Shown here: positions 22,866 to 31,580 of the stretch, one piece after another | How the letters are laid out: each line of letters opens with the position of its first letter | Position numbering within the stretch: position 1 is the first letter of the stretch | DNA from: Candidatus Avelusimicrobium facis | GTDB taxonomy: Bacteria; Elusimicrobiota; Elusimicrobia; Elusimicrobiales; Elusimicrobiaceae | DNA length: 62,615 bases | NCBI GenBank assembly: GCA_900762815.1 | Contig: CAAFHX010000083.1 | Coordinates: forward strand, 1-62,615 | Direction of reading: 5' to 3' | Program-made: the position numbers and the translations under genes | Notes under the pieces: model-generated | What the model was told of the DNA's origin: nothing | Database searches by the model: none | What the model saw: the letters and a program-made list of their open reading frames with translations, nothing else

Positions 22866-24038
22866 TCAGCGCAGCTGAAGCAATGCAAAATGCAGGTAAT
22901 CCGTCTCCGGCATTCCCATTAAGATGGGGTGGTCTTTGGCCTGCCCGCGCAGCTCCACCAGCACGGCGCGCTTGCCCGATTTACTCACGCCTTGGCGGAT
23001 GATATCCACAAACAGCTCACGCGAAATATGGTGTGAGCAGGTGGAAAACGCCAAATAACCTCCCTCCTCCAACCCTTCCAAGGCCATTTTGACCAACTTC
23101 ACATACAGCCCCACGGCTTTGGGCAAATTCTTGCGGCTTTTGGCAAAGGCCGGCGGGTCCAGCAATACAAAATCCGGCTGGTCGGGCAATTCCTTTTTCT
23201 TCATGGCCGACAAAATGCGCTCGGCGTCGTCGCGGTGGAAAACAGCCAACTCTTTGACGCCGTTGAGCTCGGCATTTTTATTGGCAAATTCCACAGCGGC
23301 GGCAGAAGAATCGCAGCCCCACACTTGGGCCGCGCCGTCTAAGGCCGCCGTAATGCCGAAAGAACCGATGTAGCTGTACAAATCCAGCACCAATTTATCT
23401 TTGAAATAAGGTTTTAAGAATGCGCGGTTTTCGCGTTGGTCGTAATAAAAGCCCGTCTTTTGGCCCACGCGCAGCGGTACCTCATACTTTACCCCATTTT
23501 CCTCAATCTGTACGGTATCGGGCACTTCGCCTACCACTTCGGGCGTATTGCCCAGCCCCTCCAAGGTGCGGAAGGCGCTGTCGGCACGGTATAAAATGCC
23601 TTTGGGCTTGTAGATTTTTTTCAACGCGGCGGTAATGGCGTCTTTTTGCTTTTCCATGCCGGCGGTCAAAATCTCCACCACCAAAATATCGCCGTAGCGG
23701 TCCACAACCAGCCCGGGCATATTGTCGCTTTCGCCATAGCACATGCGGCCGTATTTGCGCACGCCGATTTCCTTGCGGTAATCATAGGCCTTGTCTAAAT
23801 TTTGAAAAATAAAATCCTCCGGCAGCGGCTCAGGGCCCTTTTGCACCATGCGCACGGCAATCAGGCTGTGCGGGTTAAAAAACCCCGTGCCCACGCAATG
23901 GCCCTCGCTGTCCAGCACGCGCACCAGGGTGCCCGGCTCTATAGCGGTGTCCAGGCCGTCAATTTCGTTGGAAAAAATCCAGCAATGTCCCGCCTCAATG
24001 CGGCGGTGTTCTTTGGGTTTGAGTTTAATTTCCGTCAT
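22866..24038 (-). CDS. rlmI: RlmI-like 23S rRNA (cytosine-5-)-methyltransferase
   Basis: 390 residues: an N-terminal PUA domain (1-75), a linker, and a SAM-dependent Rossmann domain with VLDLYSYIGSFGITAALDGA, LLDPPAFAKSRK and STCSHHIS. The family methylates C1962 of 23S rRNA. The start overlaps the pyrE 3' end by 14 bases. Last gene of the long leftward run that begins at gcvT. Confidence 0.85.
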   Translation of the reverse strand: MTEIKLKPKEHRRIEAGHCWIFSNEIDGLDTAIEPGTLVRVLDSEGHCVGTGFFNPHSLIAVRMVQKGPEPLPEDFIFQNLDKAYDYRKEIGVRKYGRMCYGESDNMPGLVVDRYGDILVVEILTAGMEKQKDAITAALKKIYKPKGILYRADSAFRTLEGLGNTPEVVGEVPDTVQIEENGVKYEVPLRVGQKTGFYYDQRENRAFLKPYFKDKLVLDLYSYIGSFGITAALDGAAQVWGCDSSAAAVEFANKNAELNGVKELAVFHRDDAERILSAMKKKELPDQPDFVLLDPPAFAKSRKNLPKAVGLYVKLVKMALEGLEEGGYLAFSTCSHHISRELFVDIIRQGVSKSGKRAVLVELRGQAKDHPILMGMPETDYLHFALLQLR

Positions 24039-24624
24039 GGTCTTCTTCCTTATTCAAATCGTCAATTTCCTGCACGGGCACGCGTGAGGCGCACAAAGGG
24101 CAATCCTTGGCGTGAAACGTACGAATAGGATACGCCAGCAAAGCCCGCAGCGGCAGCTCCACCGGCAAAATACCCATAGAGCGGTCCACCATCACGGCCA
24201 CCCCCAGCACCTTAGCCCCGGCGGCCTTGATCATTTCTTCGGCCCGCAAGACCTTGCGCCCGCCGACGGTTACATCGTCCACCAGCAGCACGCTTTCGCC
24301 CGGTTTAATGACAAAATTATGTTTTAAAATCATGTGGCCTTGCGCATCTTTGGAGGCAAAAATAGCCCGGGCACCGCGCACGCGGGCCACCTCTTGGGCC
24401 AAAACGGAGTTGGACGGCGTCAACGCCATGACCACATCGGCATGCGCGGGGAATTTGTCCGACATGGCCTGCGCTATTTTCTGCGCTAAATTGGGATGCT
24501 GCAGCAATAAAGAGGTTTGAATATACGTTTGGCTGTGAAAACCCGAGGGCATCACAAAATGGCCCTCCACAACGGCCCCATGCTCCTGCAGCAGCGACAA
24601 CAAATCTAAACTATTTCTTGGCAT
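24025..24624 (-). CDS. pyrE: Orotate phosphoribosyltransferase
   Basis: 199-residue enzyme joining orotate to PRPP in pyrimidine synthesis. The PRPP motif VLLVDDVTVGGRKV is clear; FVMPSGFHSQTYIQTSLLLQ and ALTPSNSVLAQEVAR match the thermophile/actinobacterial-type PyrE group. An added short C-terminal CxxC (CPLCAS) is seen in that group too. It overlaps both neighbours by 14 bases, so it is tightly embedded in the operon. No other pyr gene is nearby. Confidence 0.85.
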   Translation of the reverse strand: MPRNSLDLLSLLQEHGAVVEGHFVMPSGFHSQTYIQTSLLLQHPNLAQKIAQAMSDKFPAHADVVMALTPSNSVLAQEVARVRGARAIFASKDAQGHMILKHNFVIKPGESVLLVDDVTVGGRKVLRAEEMIKAAGAKVLGVAVMVDRSMGILPVELPLRALLAYPIRTFHAKDCPLCASRVPVQEIDDLNKEEDHDGN

Positions 24625-26926
24625 TGAATTCTCCTTTCAAAAAAGTGCGGCTTTTTGTAAATTCGGTGCGCAGCCCTCGGCGGCGCGCAGCGTCTATTTG
24701 TACGCCGGTTTTTTTGGCGCGCAACATTTCCAGACGCGGTTTTAACATGGACGACGACACCTTAAACGCCAGCGCCGGATTGCCCGACTCATCGGTCAAA
24801 TTCTCGGCCAGCAGCCCCGCTTTAGAAGAGGGGGTAAACATCGTCCAAATAACCAACTCAAAAGTTTCCCGGACCCAGTCCGTCCAGCCGGACACCGCAG
24901 CCGATATTACCGGGCCTTGCGTGTAGGCATTGTTAATAATCATCGTACCATTTTTGAAATCCACAGAGGCAGCCATTTCATTAAACGCCACATCCTTAAG
25001 CACTTCCCCCACCTTAAAACTTCCGCTGCGTTCCATGCGGTGCATCATAATAAACGGCGTAAAGGTAATGTTGAGCGCTTGCTGTTCCTCGGCCAGTTTT
25101 TCCATTTGGTGGATGACCCCGTCCTTGAGCTCCACATCCAAGGTGCCGTTCAATTTGGCCGCACCGGGCAAAAGCCCCGTGAAGGCAAACTCTGCATTAA
25201 AATCCCGCCCGGAAAGCACCGTGCTGGCAAAAGTATCTGCATACAGCGTGCCGGAGAAATTGGGCATAAACCGGGGCAGCCGGTCGCGGAAATTGCGCAG
25301 CCAAGCCAAGTCCCCGTTCTGCGCGGGGGAAAACTTGTGCTTGGTTTTGGGAATAGCCATAATCACGTCGGCAAAATCATGCACCACCCGGATGAAGGGC
25401 ATCGGCTCAAAATGTTTTAAATAAATGGAGGTGTTAATCTCGCGCCGGGGGCTTTTGATACGGTCTATGGACAGGCGCATCTTCAGGGGCACCCCGTCCA
25501 ATGTGCCCGAGCCGATATACGCATACACATTGCCCTTGCGGTAAGAACCCGTCAATTTAAGCTTATCAAAAACGGTCTCCTTGATGGTTACGCGTCCGTC
25601 GGTGGTGGCGGCATAGAAATCCGTCCCGTTTTTCTTGATCACCAAACTGCCCGATAGTCCGGCTGTTTCAAAACCCCAAAAGTTACCGCTGAGCTGTTTG
25701 GTATTGATTTGTGCCACCGGCAAAGAAAAGTGCCCCTCTTCCCGCACCAACTCGGCCGAGGCCTGCCCTTGCCCGGTCAGCCGAAAGCGCGCCAAGGCGG
25801 GCCAGTTTTTGCTGAGCACCGCCAAATCGCCCCACCCGGTTTTGGCCTGCAAAGAAAACGCCAGCGGCTTCGCCGCAGCAAAATCCAGCGTGCCCAAGAC
25901 GCTGAGCGTCATATTTTTGGTTTTGGCGCTGAGCTCGTCTAAATGCAGCTGCGTGTACCCGGCCTCCAAGCGGCCCCGGGCCGTCCAACGGCTGCCGGGC
26001 ACCTGGAACACGGGTAAATCCTTTTGAAATACACTCAAGTCCTGCTGGTCAAAGGCCGGAGCCTCCGCCTGCACGGTAAAGAAAGGCGTCCGCAAATTGT
26101 CTATATCCACCGTCAGGCGTACCGGCTTACGGAACAAAGCCACCTGCGTTTTGAAATTGCGCAAGGCAAATTTACTCCAATCAAAATCGGCAAAGTTAAT
26201 TTGCCCCGTACCGCGGATTTCCAAATCGGAAATATTGTCCTTCCAGCGGTTGCGCAGGACCGTCTCCAGCCGGAAGCGCGAGAGCTCATTAAACCGCAAA
26301 TGGGAAAAATGCACGTTGAGACCATACACCGCGTGGCTGACCCCGGCGCCCAAATCTTTATAACTCAGCACGCCGTCGCGAATGCGCCAGTCCTCCACGC
26401 TGACTTGCAGCCGCTCCCCATGCAGGCCGCTGATGTGGGTTTCTTGCGCGACCGCCGTGCGCACGGGCGGCGTATTGTACGTGCCGGTTTCGTCGCGCAC
26501 GATTTGGATGCGCGGCCGCTGCAAGGTTACCTCGTCAATAATCAGCTTATTTTCCAGCAGCGGCAGCACTTTGTAGCGAATCAGTACGGACTCGGCCGAT
26601 AAGAACGGCTCCCCGGGACGCACTTGGTCATCCAAAACGGCAAAGCCCTTGAGTTCCACCGTGTTTAAAAATTTCAAATCCAAGGAAGAAATGACGACCG
26701 GGCGGTCAAAAAGCGTTTGCAGGCGGTCGGCCAAGGCCTCGCTGATCTGCTGGGCATTAAACATTTTTAGCGCCGTCACCCACAGCCCCGCCCCGGCCAA
26801 AAACGCCAGCATAATCACAAACAGCCCCAGCCGCAGCGCCCATTTGCACAAGCTGCCCGTCCGGCGCAAAAGCCGCTTGGGCCAGCGGGGTTTTACAGCG
26901 GCTGATTGGGTTTTCTTTTTACTCAT
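24611..26926 (-). CDS. AsmA-like envelope protein
   Basis: 771 residues. A basic cytoplasmic N-terminus is followed by one membrane anchor (about 30-52), an AsmA-type beta-rich start (SEALADRLQTLFDRPVVISSLDLKFL), a long periplasmic body and an AsmA C-terminal region (GTLDVELKDGVIHQM...GSFKVGEV). AsmA/TamB-family proteins are thought to bridge inner and outer membranes and help carry phospholipids. Its presence supports a diderm envelope. Sixteen bases of divergence from classical AsmA cannot be judged here; family level only. Confidence 0.75.
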   Translation of the reverse strand: MSKKKTQSAAVKPRWPKRLLRRTGSLCKWALRLGLFVIMLAFLAGAGLWVTALKMFNAQQISEALADRLQTLFDRPVVISSLDLKFLNTVELKGFAVLDDQVRPGEPFLSAESVLIRYKVLPLLENKLIIDEVTLQRPRIQIVRDETGTYNTPPVRTAVAQETHISGLHGERLQVSVEDWRIRDGVLSYKDLGAGVSHAVYGLNVHFSHLRFNELSRFRLETVLRNRWKDNISDLEIRGTGQINFADFDWSKFALRNFKTQVALFRKPVRLTVDIDNLRTPFFTVQAEAPAFDQQDLSVFQKDLPVFQVPGSRWTARGRLEAGYTQLHLDELSAKTKNMTLSVLGTLDFAAAKPLAFSLQAKTGWGDLAVLSKNWPALARFRLTGQGQASAELVREEGHFSLPVAQINTKQLSGNFWGFETAGLSGSLVIKKNGTDFYAATTDGRVTIKETVFDKLKLTGSYRKGNVYAYIGSGTLDGVPLKMRLSIDRIKSPRREINTSIYLKHFEPMPFIRVVHDFADVIMAIPKTKHKFSPAQNGDLAWLRNFRDRLPRFMPNFSGTLYADTFASTVLSGRDFNAEFAFTGLLPGAAKLNGTLDVELKDGVIHQMEKLAEEQQALNITFTPFIMMHRMERSGSFKVGEVLKDVAFNEMAASVDFKNGTMIINNAYTQGPVISAAVSGWTDWVRETFELVIWTMFTPSSKAGLLAENLTDESGNPALAFKVSSSMLKPRLEMLRAKKTGVQIDAARRRGLRTEFTKSRTFLKGEFNAKK

Positions 26927-26932
26927 AGTCTC

Positions 26933-27622
26933 TTACGCCTGCGCCTGATGGAGATGTTCCATGATATAGTTTATCACAATTTTCCACGTATTATAGGTGC
27001 TGACGGCAATGGCCCGTGCCATGGCCCCCAAGGCCACCCGCTCCGGGAACAGCGTCTTGAGCACCAGGGTCAATACCACCGCATTGCACAAGACAATCAT
27101 CACCACGGAAAAAATCCGCCCCCCGGCCAGCCGTAAATCCGGCTGCTGGGTCTCCCACAATGTTTTGACCGTCTGCACATAGTGAAAAGTCATCAGAAAT
27201 CCCGCCACAAATACAAACACCGGGCGGTAAGGCGCCGCGTCTATGCACAGCTCCAACGCCAAATACCCCAGCCCGGCCATCAGGGCATACAGCGGCACCA
27301 CATACGGGGCCAGCACCACGGCGGCGTTGCAGCGGTCCATCTTTACATGGCCGCTGTCTTTATTGACCGTCATGGAATGTACGCGAAAGCCAAACAGCAT
27401 GGCCGCCACGGCATGGGTGGTTTCATGTCCCCAAACATACATACGGTCAAAATGGAAGCCCGCAAAATGGATGACCCCGTACAAAGCGCCCCCCGCCAAA
27501 AATCCCACAGCGGTTTGAAAATCCTTGAGCACGCTCCAACACGCGCCAAAAGTCTCCGCCAATACAAAAAAGACGGTAGGCAACAAAAGTACGGCCACCA
27601 TTAATTTCCAGCTGTTCTTCAT
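26933..27622 (-). CDS. Membrane metallopeptidase-like protein (HETTH motif)
   Basis: 229 residues with about six hydrophobic segments. GHETTHAVAAMLFGFRV around residues 65-81 is an HExxH zinc motif inside or beside a membrane helix, as in M50-type or related intramembrane metallopeptidases. A second possible ligand region (NAAVVLAPYVVPLY) follows, but no clear NPDG motif is seen. Its ATG overlaps the lipoyl-ligase stop by one base (TAATG), so it belongs to the gcv run. Substrate unknown. Confidence 0.6.
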   Translation of the reverse strand: MKNSWKLMVAVLLLPTVFFVLAETFGACWSVLKDFQTAVGFLAGGALYGVIHFAGFHFDRMYVWGHETTHAVAAMLFGFRVHSMTVNKDSGHVKMDRCNAAVVLAPYVVPLYALMAGLGYLALELCIDAAPYRPVFVFVAGFLMTFHYVQTVKTLWETQQPDLRLAGGRIFSVVMIVLCNAVVLTLVLKTLFPERVALGAMARAIAVSTYNTWKIVINYIMEHLHQAQA

Positions 27623-28314
27623 TAAAATTTCTCATTCCAGGCCGGCGTGGCGTACTGCGTGTGCGCCAACTGCCGGGCTGCGGCCAAAACCGCTGCGGGC
27701 ACGGCCGTTTCTTCCCACGGTGTTTGCAAGGCCTCGGCCAGCCCTGCCGCCACCGCTTGCGCAAAGAGCGGGTTCTCCCGCGCCTGCGCGCATTGTAAAG
27801 AGCCTTGATACAATACCTGCCGGCCAAAACGGCGGAGAGCCCCGCCTAAAATTTTTTGGTCCCCGCACAATAAATCATCCTGCACCGGGTTCACAAAGCA
27901 CCCGCTGGCGCTGCCGCCGGATTGGGGCCAATACGCCTGCTTGGGCACGGCGCCCTGCCGATGGGCATGCAGCACGCCGCAGCGGTCCAAAGCGGCTTCT
28001 ATGGCCGCGTGCAAGCGGGCATAAATTTCCTTCGGGCGCGGCTGCGTGCTGGCAAACAACACGCTAAAGGTTAAATCCTCTCCGTGCAGCACAAGCCCGC
28101 CTCCCGTCGGACGGCGGCACAAGGGCCCTGCCTGCGCGGGCACACCTCGGCGCACAAAATCATAAAATTGGGCATAGCCAAAAGTAACGGCCGGGCCGGG
28201 CGTCCAACGGTAAAAGCGCAACAGCGGCTCTGCCAGCGGAGCCCGGGCCAGCACTTCGTCTAAAGCCATTTGTTCAAATACGGACAAGGCCGGCGTTTGT
28301 AAAATTTTTCCCAT
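27622..28314 (-). CDS. Lipoyl/octanoyl protein ligase family (LplA/LipM-like)
   Basis: BPL/LplA-fold enzyme of about 230 residues. RRPTGGGLVLHGEDLTFS is the substrate-binding motif and DQKILGGALRR holds the conserved lysine. A cysteine in SGCFVNP sits where LipM octanoyltransferases keep their catalytic Cys, so it could be an octanoyltransferase rather than a lipoate ligase. Next to gcvPB, it most likely loads the lipoyl arm of GcvH. The start at 28314 (MGKIL) is chosen over a GTG at 28332; it lies a few bases after a hairpin and has no clear ribosome binding site. Confidence 0.8.
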   Translation of the reverse strand: MGKILQTPALSVFEQMALDEVLARAPLAEPLLRFYRWTPGPAVTFGYAQFYDFVRRGVPAQAGPLCRRPTGGGLVLHGEDLTFSVLFASTQPRPKEIYARLHAAIEAALDRCGVLHAHRQGAVPKQAYWPQSGGSASGCFVNPVQDDLLCGDQKILGGALRRFGRQVLYQGSLQCAQARENPLFAQAVAAGLAEALQTPWEETAVPAAVLAAARQLAHTQYATPAWNEKF

Positions 28315-28317
28315 AAA

Positions 28318-28344
28318 GAAACGGCGCGGCACTTCCCGCGCCGT
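28318..28344 (-). terminator. Terminator-like hairpin in front of the lipoyl ligase
   Basis: ACGGCGCGG/CCGCGCCGT stem with TTTCTTTA on the minus strand, ending about two bases before the ATG at 28314. It probably limits read-through from gcvPB. Confidence 0.65.
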
Positions 28345-28352
28345 TTATAAAC

Positions 28353-29801
28353 TTACCAGCGCAAGTTCGGCTCGCGCGCCGCACCCACCTCGTCAATACG
28401 TCCGACAGGTTGGTGATGCGGGGCTTCGTGCACGGTTTGCGGCTGCGTGGCGGCCTCGGCAAAAATGGCCCGCAGGGCCTGTACAAACAGGTCCAACATT
28501 TCTTTATTTTCCGTCTCGGTGGGCTCTATCATCAGGGCCTCGGGCACAATCAACGGGAAATAAATCGTCGGCGCATAAAAGCCGTAATCCAGCAAGCGTT
28601 TGGCAATATCGGCCGTGCGCACGCCGTTCATTTTATCCTTGTGAAGGGTCAGCACGCACTCGTGCATGCAGGGCGCGTCAAAGAAGGCCGGGAATTCGTC
28701 TTTCAAACACACCCGCACGTAATTGGCATTTAACACCGCCTGCTCGGCAATGTTTTTAAGCGTTTTCCCGTCAAATTGCCGCAAATAGCAATACGCCCGC
28801 ACGCAAACGGAAATATTGCCGAAAAACGCTTTCATTTTGCCCAAGCTTTTGGGCATTTTTTCATTCAAAATGTACTTGCCGTTCTTTTGTTCCACCAGCG
28901 GTTTGGGCAAGAAAGGCGCTACGTGCGCCGCCGCCCCCACCGGGCCGGACCCCGGGCCGCCGCCCCCGTGCGGAGCGGCAAAGGATTTATGCAAATTCAG
29001 GTGCATTAAATCCACGCCGAAATCCGCCGGCTTGGCCACGCCCAGCAAGGCATTAAAGTTGGCCCCGTCCATATACAGCAGCGCACCGGCTTTATGCACC
29101 CGGTCGGCAATGTCGCGGATGTCTTTTTCAAACAGGCCCACCGTGTTGGGCACGGTCAGCATGACCACGGCCGTGCGCTCGGATAAGGCATTTTGCAGGG
29201 CGGCTTTGTCCACGCAACCGTCCGGGCCGGATTTGATATTAATCACCTGATAGCCCGCCATGTGTGAGGTGGCCGGGTTGGTGCCGTGGGCGGTATCGGG
29301 GACAATCACTTCGGTGCGTTTTTTGTCCTTGCGGTGGTCAAAATACGCCCGCGCGGTCAAAAGGCCCGTTAATTCCCCGTGCGCTCCGGCTGCCGGCTGC
29401 AAGGTAAAAGCGGAAAGCCCGGTAATTTCCTTAAGCATTTCCTGCAAACGGTACAAAATTTCCAGCGTGCCTTGCACGGCCTGCTGCGGGGCAAACGGGT
29501 GCGCCGCCGTCAGCGGGGGCAAATTGCTGAGCACGTCGTAGGCCTTGGGGTTATATTTCATGGTGCACGACCCCAGCGGATAGAAATGGCTGTCCAAGCA
29601 ATAGTTCTTGCGGGACAAGTTGGTAAAGTGGCGCACCGTGTCCAGCTCGCTCAGTTGCGGCAAGCGCGGCGTGTGGCTGCGCAGGTACTTGGCCGGCAAA
29701 TAATGGTCCGGCGTGTATTGGGGTTTTTCAAACCGCACCCCCCGGCGGCCCGGGACAGATTTTTCCAAACTTAACATGGCGGGTTGCAAAATCTCTGGCA
29801 T
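28353..29801 (-). CDS. gcvPB: Glycine dehydrogenase (decarboxylating) subunit 2
   Basis: 482-residue PLP-binding half of the split P-protein. DLMHLNLHKSFAAPHGGGGPGSGPVG carries the PLP lysine. With GcvPA it decarboxylates glycine and passes the aminomethyl group to lipoyl-GcvH. It starts one base after gcvPA ends. The C-terminal 30 residues (rich in Pro, Gln, His) extend past the usual end. Confidence 0.95.
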   Translation of the reverse strand: MPEILQPAMLSLEKSVPGRRGVRFEKPQYTPDHYLPAKYLRSHTPRLPQLSELDTVRHFTNLSRKNYCLDSHFYPLGSCTMKYNPKAYDVLSNLPPLTAAHPFAPQQAVQGTLEILYRLQEMLKEITGLSAFTLQPAAGAHGELTGLLTARAYFDHRKDKKRTEVIVPDTAHGTNPATSHMAGYQVINIKSGPDGCVDKAALQNALSERTAVVMLTVPNTVGLFEKDIRDIADRVHKAGALLYMDGANFNALLGVAKPADFGVDLMHLNLHKSFAAPHGGGGPGSGPVGAAAHVAPFLPKPLVEQKNGKYILNEKMPKSLGKMKAFFGNISVCVRAYCYLRQFDGKTLKNIAEQAVLNANYVRVCLKDEFPAFFDAPCMHECVLTLHKDKMNGVRTADIAKRLLDYGFYAPTIYFPLIVPEALMIEPTETENKEMLDLFVQALRAIFAEAATQPQTVHEAPHHQPVGRIDEVGAAREPNLRW

Positions 29802-29802
29802 A

Positions 29803-31125
29803 TTAAAACCCCCTCAGCGCCTGCACATAGTTTTGCAGGTCTTCTTCCGTCTTGGTCTCCGTAACGCAAACCAGCAAGCAATCGGCCCAATCCTTGCTGA
29901 CGCGCCCCAAATCAAAGCCGGCGGCAATGCCTTTTTTGGCTAATTTTTTAATGACTTGCTTGGCCGGCGCGTTCAGCTGCAGCACAAATTCGTTAAAGAA
30001 CAGGCCGTCAAATTTGATTTTGTGTCCGTCTGCCACCAGCATCTCTTTGAGGCGGTGCGCCCGCTCCAAATTCAGCTCAGCCACTTCCCGCAGCCCCGCC
30101 GGGCCCAACAAGGTCAGGTAAATCACGGCATTGAGGGCGCAGAGGGCTTCGTTGGAGCAAATATTAGAGGCGGCGCGTTCGCGGCGGATGTGCTGCTCGC
30201 GCGCTTGCAGGGTCAATACAAAAGAGCGTTTGCCGTCCTTGTCTTTGGCTAGGCCCACGATGCGTCCGGGCACTTGGCGGACGTATTCTTTTTTGCACGT
30301 AAAAATGCCCAAGCCCGGCCCGCCGAAATTCATGGCATTGCCCAGGGGTTGCCCTTCGGCCACGGCAAAATCCGCCCCATATTGGCCCGGCGTATGCAGC
30401 ACACCCAAGGCCAGCGGTTTGGCCACCGCCACCAACAGCGCGCCCGCTCCGTGCACCAGCGCGGAAATGTCCTCCAGCGGCTCCAGCCGGCCCAAAAAAT
30501 TCGGCCCGGCCACGGCAAAGCAAGACACGTCCGGGGTCAGAGCGGTTTTCAATGCGGTCCAATCCACCGTGCCGTTTTGCAGCGGGACCTCTTGCAACAC
30601 CAGCCCGGAGACGTGTTTTAAATAGGTTTTAAGCACCTGTTTGTAATGCGGGTGCAGCCCGGCGGAATACAAAATTTTGGTTTTGTTATTCACGCGCAAG
30701 CAAGCGGCGCAGGCCTCGGCCAGCGCGGTGGCGCCGTCATAATGGGAGGCGCTGCATACATCCATATCAAACAATTCGCAAAGGCAGCTTTGGAATTCGT
30801 AAATCGTTTGCAGCGTGCCCTGGCTGGCTTCGGCCTGATAGGGCGTATAAGCGGTTAAAAATTCGCCGCGGCTGCTCAAGGCATTGACCGCCGCCGGGAT
30901 AAAGTGCTCCTCGCACCCGGCGCCGATAAAATTAGACAAAGGTTTGTTTTTGCCCGCCAGCTCCTGCAGGTGGCGGGTTAAGGCGGCCTCGGTCAAGGCC
31001 GGGGGCAGCCGCAAGGCAGGGTAGCGCACACCGGCGGGAATAGCGGCGAACAAATCCTCCACTTTTTCCACGCCGATTTTGGCCAACATTTCTTGAATGT
31101 TTTCGGGGGTATTGGATGTAAACAT
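29803..31125 (-). CDS. gcvPA: Glycine dehydrogenase (decarboxylating) subunit 1
   Basis: 440 residues, full length, with SNFIGAGCEEHFIPAAVNALSSR and YTPYQAEASQGTLQTIYEFQ typical of the alpha half of the split P-protein. It forms an alpha2-beta2 enzyme with GcvPB. It is preceded by AGAGG and, further upstream, by an intercistronic hairpin that separates it from gcvH. Confidence 0.95.
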   Translation of the reverse strand: MFTSNTPENIQEMLAKIGVEKVEDLFAAIPAGVRYPALRLPPALTEAALTRHLQELAGKNKPLSNFIGAGCEEHFIPAAVNALSSRGEFLTAYTPYQAEASQGTLQTIYEFQSCLCELFDMDVCSASHYDGATALAEACAACLRVNNKTKILYSAGLHPHYKQVLKTYLKHVSGLVLQEVPLQNGTVDWTALKTALTPDVSCFAVAGPNFLGRLEPLEDISALVHGAGALLVAVAKPLALGVLHTPGQYGADFAVAEGQPLGNAMNFGGPGLGIFTCKKEYVRQVPGRIVGLAKDKDGKRSFVLTLQAREQHIRRERAASNICSNEALCALNAVIYLTLLGPAGLREVAELNLERAHRLKEMLVADGHKIKFDGLFFNEFVLQLNAPAKQVIKKLAKKGIAAGFDLGRVSKDWADCLLVCVTETKTEEDLQNYVQALRGF

Positions 31126-31137
31126 GAAAAGCCTCTT

Positions 31138-31166
31138 TTAAAAATCCCCCGCCGCAAAGGCGGGGG
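31138..31166 (-). terminator. Intercistronic terminator/attenuator between gcvH and gcvPA
   Basis: CCCCCGCC-TTTGC-GGCGGGGG on the minus strand followed by ATTTTTAAAAG. It would let gcvTH be made in excess over gcvPAB. Confidence 0.75.
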
Positions 31167-31181
31167 AAGGAAAGGTCGGGT

Positions 31182-31559
31182 TTATGCCAAGGTTTGCTTG
31201 TACGCGCCCAAGTCCATCAAAGCCTCGTATTCCGCCGGAGCCGAAACTTTGATTTTAAACAACCAGCCGTTGCCGTGCGCTTCGCGGTTGACCAGAGCCG
31301 GGTCGGCGTTTAGGGCCTCGTTGACTTCCACAATTTCGCCGCTGACGGGGGCGTAAATTTCGCTGGCGGATTTGACCGATTCCACCACGCAGCAGTTTTG
31401 CCCTGCCGTTACCTTTTGCCCCACTTTGGGCAAGTCAATAAAAACGATATCGCCGACTTCCTGCTGGGCGTGGTCGCTGATGCCCACGGTGGCGATGTCC
31501 CCTTCCATATGGGCCCATTCGTGGGTTTTGGCGTATTTGCTGTTTTCTGCCGTATGCAT
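31182..31559 (-). CDS. gcvH: Glycine cleavage system H protein
   Basis: 125-residue lipoyl carrier. The lipoylated lysine is in ESVKSASEIYAPVSG. It shuttles the aminomethyl group between the P and T proteins and is reoxidised by dihydrolipoamide dehydrogenase, whose gene is not in the window. It lies 21 bases downstream of gcvT, with AGGAGA before the ATG. Confidence 0.97.
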   Translation of the reverse strand: MHTAENSKYAKTHEWAHMEGDIATVGISDHAQQEVGDIVFIDLPKVGQKVTAGQNCCVVESVKSASEIYAPVSGEIVEVNEALNADPALVNREAHGNGWLFKIKVSAPAEYEALMDLGAYKQTLA

Positions 31560-31580
31560 AATCTTCTCCTTGAACCGAAA

